64,000 nt of DNA from Juglans regia (lineage: Eukaryota > Streptophyta > Magnoliopsida > Fagales > Juglandaceae): assembly GCF_001411555.2 (NCBI RefSeq), contig NC_049914.1, positions 15,516,798 through 15,580,797 on the forward strand. Reading direction: 5' to 3'. Positions 9,741 to 22,029 of the stretch are shown here, piece after piece (within the stretch, counting starts at the first letter, position 1; each line of letters starts with the position of its first letter). Position numbers and translations under genes: made by a program. Under the pieces are notes generated by a model, which was not told the origin of the DNA, did not search any database, and saw only the letters and a list, made by a program, of their open reading frames with translations.

Positions 9741-11346
9741 AAGGGAAGAAAAGAAAAGAAAAGAAAAGAAAATTCGAAAAAAAAAAGAAAAGGGAGATGA
9801 GGGGAACCAAGGTGGGCCTAGTCTTAAAGATATGTTGCAAGTTCCAGATGGGCCAAATACAAGTTCAAGGGCTTAAACAATAAAGATTATGCTTTGATTC
9901 ATTTCATAAGCTATGGAAAGGGCAACAACATGACTTATAGGCTTTGGACACTTGAAGACTTTCAACTTATTTAATTAATTTCAAGGACCTATTTTATTTA
10001 TTTAGAATAATTGGGTTTATGCCTATGTAAGGGTATGTTGGGAAAGTTATTATTTTATTGAACTAGGGTTAGGGTTATTGTAGCCGAGTTACTGTAGCGC
10101 CATACTGTAGCCGTGGTACTGTTCACTCAGGGGTATTTTTGGAAGATGGAGTTTTATTTTATCTAGGGTTTTAATTAGGTTTTGGTTTAAATACTCTTTG
10201 TAGCCTCGTTTTCAGAAGTTTATGAAGTTTATGAAATTTAATGAATTTATTCATTGTGAGTTGAGTTTTACTTCTCTTGTTCTTAATTGAACTTTTGAAC
10301 TTATCAAAGGTAAATCACAACCTTTGTGGCGTTCATCCTTTGTAATCTGGGTTCTTGAGACGGGTTCTTCAACGGGTCTAGATTTTAATATAATCTAGGT
10401 TCTTGAAACGAGTTCTCATTGGGTCTAGGTTCTCCATCCATTGACTTGATTTTGGCTTTCTTCGGAAGTTTTCAAATTGACTGTGGGTTCAAGGGATTTC
10501 ATTCCCGCGGGTTCAGATCATTTGGTATTCAGAGCATGGTTTCCAATCAAATTTGATTCTATCTTTTAATTCTAGCATCCTTAAATTTAATTCTAGGGTT
10601 TCATTGTTCTAGGGTTACCAAAAAAAAAAAAATAGAAACAAAAAGTAGGCTGCCGAAATTCTTAGGGTTTTGGATTTGGCTGAAATTTGCATCACCTAGG
10701 GTTTCAAGATTCTAGGGTTTGCTGCATCTCTAACTTTGTCAAATGCTTAGAGTGTCGTTCCATTAATTCTCTTCTATTTCATTGTCCATGCCTGTGTGTT
10801 TGAATTCAATTGTTTGGTTTTCACAATTGAATATTGCTGTTTGTGGTTGAATTAGAGAAAAAAGAAAGGAAAGGAAAGTAAAAGAAAAGAAAAGAAAAGA
10901 AAAGAAAGGAAAAGAAAAAACAAATTGAAAAAAAAAAGAGAAAAAAGAAGAAGAAGATAAGTTGCTAAGAGAAAGGAAAACATTTGTTGATTGAACTTTA
11001 TCATCAAAGGGGCTGAATACATCTTTCTAGTTGGTATCTTGTTTTATAATTACTCTTTCTCGCGTATAAATTCCTTGAGTCTCATGTCATTTTATTCCTT
11101 CATTGTTTCTTGGATCTATATTACTGGTTGGAATAATACAAGGTTGTATTGTCCTGATTTAGTTCAACTAGTTCTTAAAGAACTTGAGCGAGAAAACTAT
11201 TGAGGTAAAAAAGGTAAGAGAGTGCGAGACTATTATCTGAAAAAAGCCATTAAGAGTGACACACGAGTGGAGTGCCATTATTCGAGTGTAAACACGTAAG
11301 AGAGTGTGTGAGGTTTTCCACTAACATTGTTTTTGTGCAGCATATT

Positions 11347-13691
11347 ATGATGTCTCATAGAAGTGACTCATCACCAAAGGGTATGGCAGATAACTCATCA
11401 TTTGTGTTGCAAGCCATGCAGGAGAGATAGGAGGCATCCTGAGTTTAGTGTTGAAAATGGGTATGAGAATGAAGACTATGGTGATTCTCTTGTTACCAGG
11501 CATGCACTGAATACAAAAATTAGGATGGATGATATAGAAAGTGAGAACATTTTTCATACTAGATGCCACATCAACAACAAGGTATGTAATATGATTATTG
11601 ATTTGAGGAGTTGTATTAATTTGGCTAGCACTACTTTAGTGGAGAAATTGAACTTATCTACCTTGAAACACCCTAGACCATACAAGTTGCAGTGGTTGAG
11701 TGATTGTGGGGAGATTAGGGTAAATATGCAAGTGCTAGTTTCTTTTTCAATTGGAAAATATCAGGATATCGTCCTTTGTGATGTGGTGCCTATGCATGCT
11801 GGTCATATTTTGTTGAGGAAGCCGTAGCAATATGATAGGAAGGTGATCCATGATAGGTTAAGGAACATGTACAGTTTTGAAAATGATGGAAAAATAATCA
11901 AACTTGCTCCTTTAACTCCAGCACATGGGGGGACCAATTGAAGCTGAAAAGTGAGGTTACTCAAAAAAGAAAGAGTGAAAATGAGAGTGATAAAAAAAAT
12001 AAGTAAAAATGAGAGTGATCAAAAAATAAAAAGTGAAAAGGAGATTGAGCAAAAAAGCAAGAGTCAAAGTGAGAATGAGCTGAAAAGCAGGAGTGATGGT
12101 GAGAGAGAAAGTGAGATTGAGCTGAAAAGCAAGAGTGAAGAAAGTGATAGAAAAACAAAGAGAAAAGTGTGTTTTTATGCTAAGGCGAGTCTTAATACTA
12201 ACGAACTTGACGTATGTTTGCCTAGTATTGTTGTCTTTTTGTTGCAAGGAGATAAGGTCATGATTTCTTGCTGTGTGTTTAGTGGATTGCCACCTATTAG
12301 GAAGATAGAGCACTACATTGATTTTGTGCTGGGTGCAACAATTCCTAACCGACCTTTCTTGGAAGTTGTTGACTAGAATGCGCGCTCAGAGGGAGGATTG
12401 TATTGAGACTTTTCCTCGTGTATTCAAATACACGCAAGGTATGGAAACTTTTGTGGTTGATGCTTTAGCAAGAAGGTATGTACTTATCTTCATTTTAGAT
12501 GCAAAATTGTTGAAACTTGAATATGATAAAGAATTGCATGCTAATGATGATGACTTTGCTAGTGTGTATGGAACATGTGAGAAAGTATTGTTTGGTAAGT
12601 TCTATAAACTAGATTGGTACTTGTTTAGAAAGAATAGATTTTGTGTACCTACTAGTTTTATGCGTAAGTTGCTTGTGTGTGATGGACATGGTGGTTTGTT
12701 GGGTAATCATGGTGTAAGGAAGACCTTTGTTGTGTTGCATGAACGTTTGTGGGAATATCATTTGCCTTTCAATGACGTGTTGCATGAACGTTTGTGGAAG
12801 TATCAATTGTCATTCATTGATGTGTTGCATGAATGTTTGTGGGAATATCATTTGCCTTTCATTGAAGTGTTACATGAACATTTGTTATTCATTAACATGT
12901 TTCATGAACGTTTGTGGGAATATTGCTTGCCATTCATCGAGTTTTCATATAATTGGAGTGGTCATTGTGTTGTAAAAAAAGCTTTAGGTGTGTTTCAGGA
13001 ACGTATGTGTGAGTATCATTTGCCATACATTGACCTGTTGAATGAACGTTTGTGAGACTATCATTTGCCCTTCATTGAGTTTGCATATATTTGGGGTAGT
13101 CATCCTGGTGTCAAGAAAATATTAGACATTTTGCATGAACATTTATATTGGTCTAAGATGAAGAGAGATGTCAATTGTATTTGTGGAAGGTGCATTACAT
13201 GTAGAAATGCCAAATCTAAGGTTTTGCCACATGGGTTGCATACGCCCTTACCTATTCCTAGCAAGTCATGTGTAGACATATCTATGGACTTTGTTTTAGA
13301 GCTGCCTAGGAAAGAAAGGAGTAGAAATTCTATTTTTGTGGTTATGGACGGATTTATAGATTTTGCATATAACAGGACCATGCATACTACCACTTTATAT
13401 TCTCTTTTTAAAATTGTTTATAGACTTAATCTATTTACTCCTTTAGATTTAATGTCTTTATCTGTTGACAACAAGAGTAGCTTGAATGGATGTTCTCAAA
13501 TTCTTGAACAAATTAACGACAATGCATATGAAATCAATGATAATGTTACTAACATGTTTTCCTTTGATACAGGTGGAGATTCGAGGTCGAATCCTTCTGA
13601 AGAGAGGGGGAATGATGGGAACCAAGGTGAGCCTAGTCTTAAAGATATGTTGCAAGTTCCAGATGGGCCAAATACAAGTACAAGGGCTTAA
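11347..13691 (+). pseudogene. E2 protease-region / integrase-remnant ORF (N2), broken
   Basis: It starts MMSHRSDSSPKG after GTGCAG. The capsid core is deleted after about 20 codons. The protease region follows (IFHTRCHINNKVCNMIIDLRS), with the catalytic Asp-Gly-Gly of E8 replaced by Asp-Leu-Arg, and stops at TAG 11825-11827 where E8 has Trp. Next come a Lys/Glu/Ser-rich segment (about 11945-12165), the pre-RT linker joined to the RNase H tail, integrase start, and 15-residue repeats. A second integrase copy keeps the zinc finger and first Asp ([10 protein letters not shown]) but jumps from FVVMDGF to the core end, losing the other catalytic residues. At least four frames are needed. Confidence 0.78.
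12733..13150 (+). repeat. E2 integrase-derived 45-bp tandem repeat, about 7-8 units
   Basis: Units include [45 protein letters not shown], a shortened [25 protein letters not shown] and [15 protein letters not shown]. Spacers are FSYNWSGHCVVKKALG and FAYIWGSHPGVKKILD. One unit has TGG changed to TGA at about 13053. Confidence 0.82.
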
Positions 13692-13702
13692 ACGATAAAG
13701 AT

Positions 13703-14538
13703 TGATAGGAACCAAGGTGAGCCTACTCTTAAAGATCCTTTGCAAGTTCCAGATGGATCAATTACAAGATCAAGGGCCAAGAAGATCAAGGAAGCAATGC
13801 AAGGATTGGTGCAATCCACTTGGGATGAAGCCAGCAAGAGCCCAACCCTGAAGATGGGTCTGAAAGAAGAAGAACCAGCTTTGATCCACTTTATCCAAGC
13901 TGTGAAAGACATGACTTAGAGATACGGCCTATTGTTATTGGAGGCTTCTAATTTGGTTAAATGATTTATTTTATTAGTTTAGAATAAGTGGGCTTGAAGA
14001 TGCTTGGCTCACATGTCTTATTTCTTTTGAACAATGTTTTTGGGAAGGCCTTGTATTTTGGCCACGGGCTTATTTGGAAATTTATATTTTAGGAACTAGG
14101 GTTTCATCAATTTATTGTAGGGGTTACTGTAGCCGCACGTACTGTAGCTGGTACTGTTCATCAAGGGTAATTTTGGGTAAAAGGGGCATTATTTTGGCTA
14201 GGGTTTTGATTAGGTTTGGCTTTAAAAACTCTTTGTGGCCTCATTTGAGAGTTAGACAATATTGAATTTTATTTGTGAGTTGTGTTTTCTCCTCTTGTTC
14301 TTGATTGAACTCTTGAACTTATCAAAGGTAAATCACAACCTTTGTGGTGGTCCTCCTTTGTAATCTGGGTTCTTGAGATGGGTTCTTCAACGGGTCTAGA
14401 TTTTAATATAATCTAGGTTCTTGAAACGGGTTCTCATCGGGTCTAGATTCTCCATCATTGACTTGATTTTTGGCTTTCTTGGGGAGTTTTCAAATTGATT
14501 GTGGGTTCAAGGGAATTCATTCCCACGGGTTCATATCA
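13703..14538 (+). repeat. A2-type LTR (5' LTR of a truncated element)
   Basis: 836 bp from TGATAGGAACC to GGTTCATATCA, the same length as the E8 3' LTR. Its first 70 or so codons stay open (PLQVPDGSITRSRAKKIKEA, stop TAG at about 13917) and correspond to the LTR-encoded integrase tail. A primer site with the extra T follows. About 130 bp of leader remains before the sequence switches to minus-strand E3 near 14,688. Confidence 0.85.
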
Positions 14539-14688
14539 TTTGGTATTCAGAGCAAGGTTTCCAATCAGGTCTTATTCTATCTTTTATTTCTTGTATATTT
14601 AATTCTAGGGCGTCATTGTTCTAGGATTGATTACAAAAAAAAAAAAGAAAAAAAATAGTGGTGGTTAGTAGGGTTGCTGAAATTCATC
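14539..14688 (+). mobile_element. Primer site and truncated leader after the A2 LTR
   Basis: TTTGGTATTCAGAGC starts at 14539 and is followed by family-A leader with an A-rich run at 14635-14656. It then breaks abruptly into minus-strand coding remnants of E3. Confidence 0.7.
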
Positions 14689-14689
14689 A

Positions 14690-16377
14690 CACACAAGCAA
14701 CTTATGCATAAAACTAGTAGTCACACAAAATCTATTCTTTCTAAACAAGTACCAATCTAGTTTATAGAACTTACCAAAAGTTGCTTTCTCACATGTTCCA
14801 TACACACTAACAAAGTCATCATGATTAGCAGGCAATTCCTTATAATATTCAAGTCTCAACAATTTTGCATCTAAAATGAAGAAATGATATACCTTCTTGC
14901 TAAAGCGTCAACCCCAAAATTTTTCATACCTTGTGTGTATTTGAATAGATGAGAAAAAGTCTCAATACAGTCCTCCCACTGTGCATGCATTCTACTCAAT
15001 AACTTACCTTGTCTCCCTATGTGTGTCAATGACTCATGTTCTTCAAAGAAAGGTCGAGTAGGAATTGTCGCACCTGGCACAAAATCAATGTAGTACTCTA
15101 TCTCCCTAATAGGTGGCAATCCACTAAACACAACCCTAGGAATCATGTCCTCATATCCCTGCAACAAAGAGACAATAATAGTAGGCAAACATACGTCAAG
15201 TTCGTTAGTATTAATACTCGGCTTAGTATAAAAACTCACTTTTCTCTTCGTTTTTCTCTCACTTTCTTCACTCTCTTTTTTCTTTCCACTCTATTTTTCT
15301 TTTTCACTCTCTTGTTTCCTTTCACATTCTTTTTCCTTTTGTCTCTCTTTTTTTCTGTCACTCTCCTCTTTTTTTCTTTCACTCTCCTCTTTTTTTGAAC
15401 TCTCGACTTCACAATTGTTTTTCAACTCAATCCTCTTTCTCTTGAGGTTTCAACCTCACCCTCATCTTTTCCCTTACGTGGTTCGGTCTTCCCCTTTGTT
15501 ACAACTTGATCATTTTTGTCCCATTTTGGTTTTTAAGAAGTACTAGAAACCAAAGTATTCCATGATGTACCCTCCACCTCCTCATAATGTTGCAACTTAA
15601 CTATATTGGATATCTCCCTATTCAACCCCCTCAAAAATCTTGTCATCGTGGCCTCCTGATCCTCCACTACATTAGCCAGAATCATAGCCACCTCCATCTC
15701 CTTATAGTAATCTTCTACACCCCTAGACCCCTGTGTAAGATTTTGTAGTTTTTGGTAGAGGTCTCTATAGTTGTTAGGTACAAATCTCCGCCTCAAGATA
15801 GCTTTCAACTCTCTCCATGTTTCTATAGGCCTTTCAAGATTCCTCCTCCTATTGGTCAATAATTGATCTCACCAAATAGTCGCATAATCAGTGAACTCAA
15901 TTACAGCCAACATCACCTTCTTCTCCTCAGAGTAATTATGACAATCAAACACCAACTCTATTCTTTTCTCCCACTCTAAATAAACTTCAGGGTCAGTTCT
16001 ATCTTGGAATGATGGTATTTTCATTTTGATGCTCCCAAGGTTCTTATCTACTCTATCTCGACCCCCTGGGTTTGCCCTAAGTCTTCTTCCATGCCTAACT
16101 CCTCTATGTCTATCCAATCCAACTTCAGATGTTAGGCCATCCTCATCCTCACCATACTCTCCATTTTCATACCCATTCTCAATACTAGGCTCACGTCACC
16201 TCCTATCTCTCTCACCATGCAGATTTCTAATCACTGCTTCTTGATTATCCATACTATCCCTCACTTCACCCAACACCACAAGTTCAACTGCTCAAACTGT
16301 TGTTGCATGGCTTGCAACACAAATGATGAGTTATCTGCCACACCTTTTGGTGATGAGTCACTTCTATGAGACTTCAT
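14690..16377 (-). pseudogene. E3 Gag / pol-remnant (N1), broken
   Basis: The ATG at 16377 (MKSHRSDSSPKG) follows GTGCAG on the minus strand. Gag capsid motifs are recognisable ([20 protein letters not shown], then NRRRNLERPIETWRELKAI and LTQGSRGVEDYYKEMEVAM). A TGG-to-TGA stop separates two of these pieces near 15,865. The Lys/Glu-rich section is frameshifted. [32 protein letters not shown] and VDALARRY follow, ending in LLVCD at 14,690. No protease or RT is present. Confidence 0.75.
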
Positions 16378-17186
16378 AATATGCTGCACAAAATGAATGT
16401 TAGTGGAAAACCTCACACACTCCCTTACGTGTTTACACTCGAACAATGACACTCCACTCGTGTTTCACTCTTAATTGGCTTTTTCCCGATAATTGTGTCA
16501 CACTCTCTTGCCTTTTACCTCAAGAGTTTTTCCACTCAAGTTCTTTCAGAACTAGTTGAACTAAATCAAGACAATACAACCTTGTATTATTCCAACCAGT
16601 AATATAGATCAATGAAACAAGCAATGAATAAAATGACACGAGACTCAAGGAATTTACACGAGGGAAAGAGTAATTATAAAACAAGATACCAACTAGAAAG
16701 ATGTATTCAGCTCCTATGATGATAAAAACTCAATCAACAAATATTTTCTTTCTCTTTGTTCTAACTAAGTAGCAACTTTGAATATGCTACCTTCTCTTTT
16801 CTTCTTCTTCTCTTCTTGTTTTTTTTTTTTTTTTTTTCGAATTTTCTTTTATTTTCTTTTCCTTTCCTTTCTTTTCTTTAATTCAACCATAAACAGCAAT
16901 ATTCAATTGTGAAAATCAAGCAATTGAATTCAAGCACGACAACGAAGTAGAAGATAATCAATGGAACGGCACTCCAAGCAAATAGATAAACTTAGAGATG
17001 CAGGGAAACCCTAGAATTTTGAAATCCTAGGTGATGCAAATTTCAGCCAAACCCAAAATCCTAAGAGTTTCGGCAGCCTACATTTTGTTTCTATTTTTTT
17101 TGGCAACCCTAGAACAATGAAACCCTAAAATTAAATTAAATGATGCTAAAATTAAAAGATAGAATCAGACCTTATTGGAAACCAAG
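14690..17186 (-). mobile_element. E3: truncated non-autonomous family-A element (N1 type)
   Basis: Reading on the minus strand: leader with (AAAAG)n tract (about 17186 down to 16400), Gag (16377 to about 15480), Lys/Glu-rich segment, linker and RNase H tail, integrase start, then a break at 14,690. Both LTRs and the 15-residue repeat region are missing. At 17,186 it abuts an unrelated LTR just before its primer site would occur. Confidence 0.8.
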
Positions 17187-17979
17187 TCTGGAAACCAAGG
17201 AGCTGGACATGCTGATCATACAAGTGGGAATGGAGCTGAATTTGCAAAAGGCCCTTTGTCACTTCCTAGTGGCCCAATTACAAGACTTAGAGCCAAACGA
17301 TTCAAGGAAGCACTAAATGGGCTAATCCAAGAGAATTGGGCTGATTCTAAAAAGACCAAGATGGGCTCAAATAATATTCAAGACTTAGTCCATGTCATCA
17401 AGGCAATTGAAGAGGCTAATTAGCACATAGAAATATGATGAATGGTCTGACCATTAAAGGACGTGAATTTGTTAAGTTTCAAGAATATTAAATAGGTGAA
17501 TGAACTTGGTCTTGCCTGGGTACGTGAAACACATTGAATATTAGTCATTTTGTCATTACTGGCTGCCTCTAGAAGTCCAAGAGGCCTAAATTATGTTAAT
17601 ATTTGTGTTGCTTTTAAAGCTGTAGTTATGACTTTTCCTATTCTTGGAGGGTTGTTCCAAGTATATAAAGGGGTTATTTCGAGTTTTAATATCAGATTTG
17701 AAATTTCAGAAGCTTATTTGTCTTTGTGAGGTCTTGTGTTCCTCTTGGTTCTTCAAAGAACTCTTTGAACTTATCAAGTTAATCTTGTGGCGTTCAAGCT
17801 CCAAACTTATCACCTTGATTCTGATTTCTTGGTGTGGCGTTTTCAATCCTTCGTAGTCTTGGTTTTTCATCTAGTTCGGTGACTGGTCAAGGCTCAACAA
17901 ATCTTGTCAATACGATCTTGGGGTTCCAAGCCATCGTTGTTATCGGGTTTCATCACAATTGTTGGTGGAGTTCATATCA
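17187..17979 (+). repeat. A3 LTR: diverged relative of the family-A LTR
   Basis: About 790 bp beginning GGAAACCAAGG (first bases lost) and ending GGAGTTCATATCA. Parts resemble A1/A2 (GAACTTATCAA, TGTGGCGTTC), but most has diverged. Its first 70 or so codons are open to TAG near 17423 and encode GPITRLRAKRFKEALNGLIQ. The A2 LTR encodes GPITRSRAKKIKEAMQGLVQ, so the LTR-encoded integrase tail is conserved between divergent LTRs. Confidence 0.75.
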
Positions 17980-17981
17980 TT

Positions 17982-17994
17982 TTGGTATCAGAGC
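17982..17994 (+). promoter_or_regulatory. Primer binding site of the A3 element, canonical tRNA-iMet
   Basis: TTGGTATCAGAGC lies three bases after the LTR end CATATCA and matches the plant initiator-Met complement exactly, without the extra T of the A1/A2 copies. Confidence 0.82.
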
Positions 17995-18600
17995 TTTGGT
18001 TCTAAGATAAGTTTGTCTATCTTTTATTTTCGTTCTATTTCCTGTTCTTTGCTGTAAAAAAAAAAAAAAAAATATATTATAGAAAAAAAAAAAAAAAGGT
18101 ACACGATTCCAGTAAGAAAACTTCTTCCTTTCAATCTTGTATCTCACCTTATTCAAGTACTTGAACTTTTGATGAGTTTTGGTTGTTTATTTTCTGAATT
18201 GCTGCTGGATTATTTTGAATGAGTTTCTTGAAGTTCGATTAAGAACTAAGGAAGACACAGAAGAGTGGAAAAAGGCAAGAGTGCGAGACCATATGAGGGT
18301 AAAAGCCGTTTAGAGTGAAAACACTAGTGCAAATGTATCAATTCTTGAGTGAAACACGTGAGGGAGTGCTTGTGAGGATTCTAACTTTGTTTGCAGATTT
18401 TAAAACATGTCTAATAATCAAGAAGAAGACACAACCGAAGAATTTCGACAACCTCCAGTTCCAAACCGCCAAATGCGGATATAGTCGAGATGCAGCACTA
18501 TGTTGAGTTGACATATATGGTGCATCAAGCCATAAAGGTGGAGGAACAATTCAAACGAAAGGGATTGTGGCTAGGAGGGGACTGCCTATGGCTAGGAGGA
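17995..18600 (+). mobile_element. A3 element leader and small Gag fragment, truncated
   Basis: The leader contains A-rich runs and CTAACTTTGTTTGCAG just before ATG 18407 (MSNNQEEDTT). An internal deletion then joins to a late Gag segment, MQHYVELTYMVHQAIKVEEQ (about 18490-18550), similar to E8 [20 protein letters not shown]. The frame breaks and the fragment ends where a minus-strand leader begins. Confidence 0.68.
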
Positions 18601-20042
18601 ACAAGAGAAACATGAAGGAATAAAAATGACACGAGAATCAATGAAGTTATACGAATGAAAGACTAACAATAAGACAATATACCAACTTGAGTGATGTATG
18701 CAGTAGCCCCTTTGATCATAAGGTTTAATCAACAAATTTCTTTCTTTCTCTTTGTTGTAACTATGTAGCAACTTTGAATATGCTACCTTCTCTTTTCTTC
18801 ATCCCCTTCTTTTTTTTTTCGTTTTTTTTTTTTTCGAATTTTCTTTTCTTTTCTTTTCCTTTCCTTTCTTTTCTTTTCTTTTCCTTTCCTTTCTTTTCTT
18901 TTCTTTTCTTTTCCTTTCTTTTCTTTTCTCTAATTCATCCACAAACAACAATAGTCAGTTGTGAAAACCAACCAATTGAATTCAAACACACAAGCATGGA
19001 CAATGAAGTAGAAGAGAATCAATGAAACGACACTCCAAGCAATTGACAGACTTAGAGATATAGGAAACCCTAGAATATTGAAATCCTAGGTGATGCAAAT
19101 TTCAGCCAAACCCAAAATCCTAACAATTTCGGCAGCCTACTTTTTGTTTCTATTTTTTTTTTTTTTTTTGGCAAGCCTAGAACAATGAAGCCCTAGAATT
19201 AACTTTGAGGATGCTAGAATTAAAAGATAGAATTAGACCTGATTGGAAACCTTGCTCTGAATACCAAATGATATGAACCCGCGGGAAATGAATCCCTTGA
19301 ACCTACAGTCAATTTGAAAACTCCCCAAGAAAGCCAAAATCAAGTCAATGGATGGAGAACCTAGACCCGATGAGAACTCGTTTCAAGAACCTAGATTATA
19401 TTAAAATCTAGACCCGTTGAAGAACCCGTCTCAAGAACCCAGATTACAAAGGAGGAACGCCACAAAGGTTGTGATTTACCTTTGATAAGTTCAAAAGTTC
19501 AATTAAGAACAAGAGTAAAACTCAACTCACAATGAATAAATTCATCAAATTTTATAAATTTCATAATCTGATTAGAATGAGGCTACATAGAATATTTAAA
19601 ACAAAACCTAATGAAACCCTAGATAAAATAAAATCCCATCTTCCAAAAATACCCCTGAGTGAACAGTGCCGCGGCTACAGTATGGTGCTACAGTAACTCG
19701 GCTACAGTAACCCTAACCCTAGTTCAATAAAATAATAACTTTCCCAACATACCCTTGCATAGGCCCCCTTAAGTGCTTCCCATAATAAACTCATTTATTC
19801 TAAACTAATAAAATAAGTTTTTTTGAATGAATTAAATAAGTTGTAACCCTTCAAGAGCCCAAAGCCTTTAAGTCTTGTTGTTGCCATCTTCCATAGCTGA
19901 TCAAATGAATCAAAATTGGATCTTCATCCTTCAAGCCTCGTCTTGAATGTTGGGCTCTTGCTAAACTCGTCCCAAGTGGATTGCATCAATCCTTGCATTG
20001 TCTCCGTGATCTTTAAGACTAGGCCCATCATGGTTCCCATCA
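18601..20042 (-). mobile_element. E4: minus-strand family-A 5' LTR plus leader only
   Basis: The LTR at 19269-20042 (774 bp, CCCATCA at its right edge) has a primer site with the extra T on its left (19254-19268) and leader with a T-rich complement of the (AAAAG)n tract at about 18815-18930. It breaks before Gag. On the right it abuts plus-strand pol at 20,043 with no intervening sequence. Confidence 0.78.
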
Positions 20043-20043
20043 G

Positions 20044-22029
20044 TTAGTTCCCAAGAAGGATGGAACATGGAGGATGTGTGTTGACTGCCGAGCCATCAAC
20101 AACATAACGGTAAAATATCGTCATCCGATTCCTAGACTAGATGATATGCTGGATGAATTGCATGGTTCTTGTGTCTTTACAAAAATTGATCTTAAGAGTG
20201 GATATCATCAGATTAGGATGAAAGAAGGTGATGAATGGAAAACTGCTTTTAAGACTAAATATGGTTTGTATGAGTGGTTAGTGATGCCTTTCGGTTTAAC
20301 TAATGCTCCGAGCACATTTATGTGTTTGATGAACCATGTTTTGCAAGCATTTATTGGCAAATTTGTAGTTGTGTATTTTGATGATATCCTGATCTATAGC
20401 AAAAATTTGGAAGAACATGTAATGCATTTGAAATCTGTTTTGGAAATTCTAAGGAAAGAAAGGTTGTTTGCTAACCTCAAAAAGTGCACCTTTTGCACGG
20501 ATAAGCATGTGTTTCTTGGTTTTGTTGTTAGTAAGAGAGGAATTGAGGTGGATGAGGAAAAGGTGAAGGCAATCCAAGAGTGGTCAACGCCTACAACAGT
20601 CGGCCAAGTGAGGAGTTTCCACGGCTTAGCTAGCTTCTATAGACGGTTTGTGCGTGATTTTAGTAGCTTAGCCGCCCCTCTTACTGAAGTCATCAAGAAA
20701 AATGTGCCGTTTAAGTGGGGAAAAGAACAAGAAAAGGCATTTAGTTTGATCAAAGAAAAGTTAACTAATGCACCTTTGCTTGTTTTACCTAACTTTGCTA
20801 AAACTTTTGAAATTGAGTGTGATGCTTCAGGCATAGGTATTGGAACTGTTTTGATGCAAGAAGGCCGTCCAATTGCTTATTTCAGTGAAAAGTTTAGTGG
20901 GGCAGCCCTAAATTACCCTACTTATGATAAGGAGATGTATGCCTTGGTGAGAGCTTTGGAAAATTGGCAACACTATCTATGGCCAAAGGAGTTTGTGATT
21001 CACACAGATCATGAGTCTTTGAAGCATTTGAAAGGACAGCAAAGGTTGAACAAACGCCATGCCAAGTGGGTGGAATTCATTGAAACATTTCCGTATGTGA
21101 TCAGATATAAGCAAGGTAAGGAAAATGTGGTGGCTGATGCATTGTCCCGAAGGTATGCCTTACTTTCCATTTTAGATACAAAAATGCTTGGCTTTGAATA
21201 CATTAAGGAATTGTATGCTCAAGATTCTGATTTTGGTGATGTGTTCAATGCATGTGAAAAAATGGTGTTTGGTAAGTTTTATAGGTATGATGGATTTTTG
21301 TTTCGGGAAAATAAACTGTGTTTGCCAATATGTTCTTTGCGCGAATTGCTTGTGAGAGAAGCTCATGGTGGTGGTTTGATGGGTCATTTTGGTGTAGCTA
21401 AGACTTTAGGAATTTTGCATGAACATTTTTTTTGGCCTCATATGAAACGTGATGTGGAAAGAATTTGTGAGAAGTGTATCACGTGTAAACAGGCTAAGTC
21501 TAAGTTGAAACCCCATGGTTTGTACACCCCTTTGCCAATACCTAGTGAACCTTGGACTGATATTTCTATGGATTTTGTTTTAGGTTTACCTAGGACTAAG
21601 AGGGGGAGAGATTCAGTTTTTGTGGTGGTAGATAGATTTTCCAAGATGGCACACTTTATTGCATGTCATAAAACTGATGATGCATCACATATAGCTGATT
21701 TGTTCTTCAAAGAAATTGTTAGATTACATGGTATGCCTAAGACCATTGTTTCTGATAGGGATGCAAAGTTTTTGAGTTACTTTTGGAAGACTTTGTGGGG
21801 AAAGCTGGGAACTAAGTTGTTGTTTTCTACTACTTGTCATCCACAAACAGATGGCCAAACTGAAGTAGTAAATAGAACATTGTCGTCTTTGTTGCGTGCT
21901 ATCATTAAAAAGAACTTGAAAGCATGGGAAGATTGTTTGCCACATGTTGAATTTGCTTACAATAGAAATATTGTTAGAATATATCTTTTTCAATTGGGAA
22001 ATACCAGGATATGGTGCTTTGTGATGTAG
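20044..22029 (+). CDS. Ty3/gypsy pol fragment: RT, RNase H and integrase, truncated at both ends
   Basis: The frame is open from LVPKKDGTW at 20,044, in the middle of RT. The family-typical RT motifs run to the catalytic YFDD (about 20,376). RNase H shows [20 protein letters not shown] and VVADALSRR. The integrase zinc-finger ([21 protein letters not shown]) and the catalytic residues [15 protein letters not shown] and [10 protein letters not shown] are all present. Protein order and motifs match CRM-like chromoviruses. The natural reading ends at FAYNRN (about 21,966). The last 20 codons read a joined N2 element in the wrong frame. Gag, protease and the RT start are missing, so it cannot act alone. 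Confidence 0.9.
   Translation, partial: LVPKKDGTWRMCVDCRAINNITVKYRHPIPRLDDMLDELHGSCVFTKIDLKSGYHQIRMKEGDEWKTAFKTKYGLYEWLVMPFGLTNAPSTFMCLMNHVLQAFIGKFVVVYFDDILIYSKNLEEHVMHLKSVLEILRKERLFANLKKCTFCTDKHVFLGFVVSKRGIEVDEEKVKAIQEWSTPTTVGQVRSFHGLASFYRRFVRDFSSLAAPLTEVIKKNVPFKWGKEQEKAFSLIKEKLTNAPLLVLPNFAKTFEIECDASGIGIGTVLMQEGRPIAYFSEKFSGAALNYPTYDKEMYALVRALENWQHYLWPKEFVIHTDHESLKHLKGQQRLNKRHAKWVEFIETFPYVIRYKQGKENVVADALSRRYALLSILDTKMLGFEYIKELYAQDSDFGDVFNACEKMVFGKFYRYDGFLFRENKLCLPICSLRELLVREAHGGGLMGHFGVAKTLGILHEHFFWPHMKRDVERICEKCITCKQAKSKLKPHGLYTPLPIPSEPWTDISMDFVLGLPRTKRGRDSVFVVVDRFSKMAHFIACHKTDDASHIADLFFKEIVRLHGMPKTIVSDRDAKFLSYFWKTLWGKLGTKLLFSTTCHPQTDGQTEVVNRTLSSLLRAIIKKNLKAWEDCLPHVEFAYNRNIVRIYLFQLGNTRIWCFVM

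Larger units (their letters stand above)
9798..13702 (+). mobile_element. E2: non-autonomous family-A element (N2 type), 3' LTR truncated
   Basis: 5' LTR 9798-10520 (TGAGGGGAACC to GTTCAGATCA), primer site with the extra T at 10521 onward, and an (AAAAG)n leader at 10853-10960. The ORF remnant is at 11347-13691, the polypurine tract at 13600-13612, and the first 90 bp of the 3' LTR at 13613-13702. Another LTR replaces the rest. About 55 bp of purine repeat at 9741-9797, resembling a family leader, separates it from the satellite. Confidence 0.85.
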
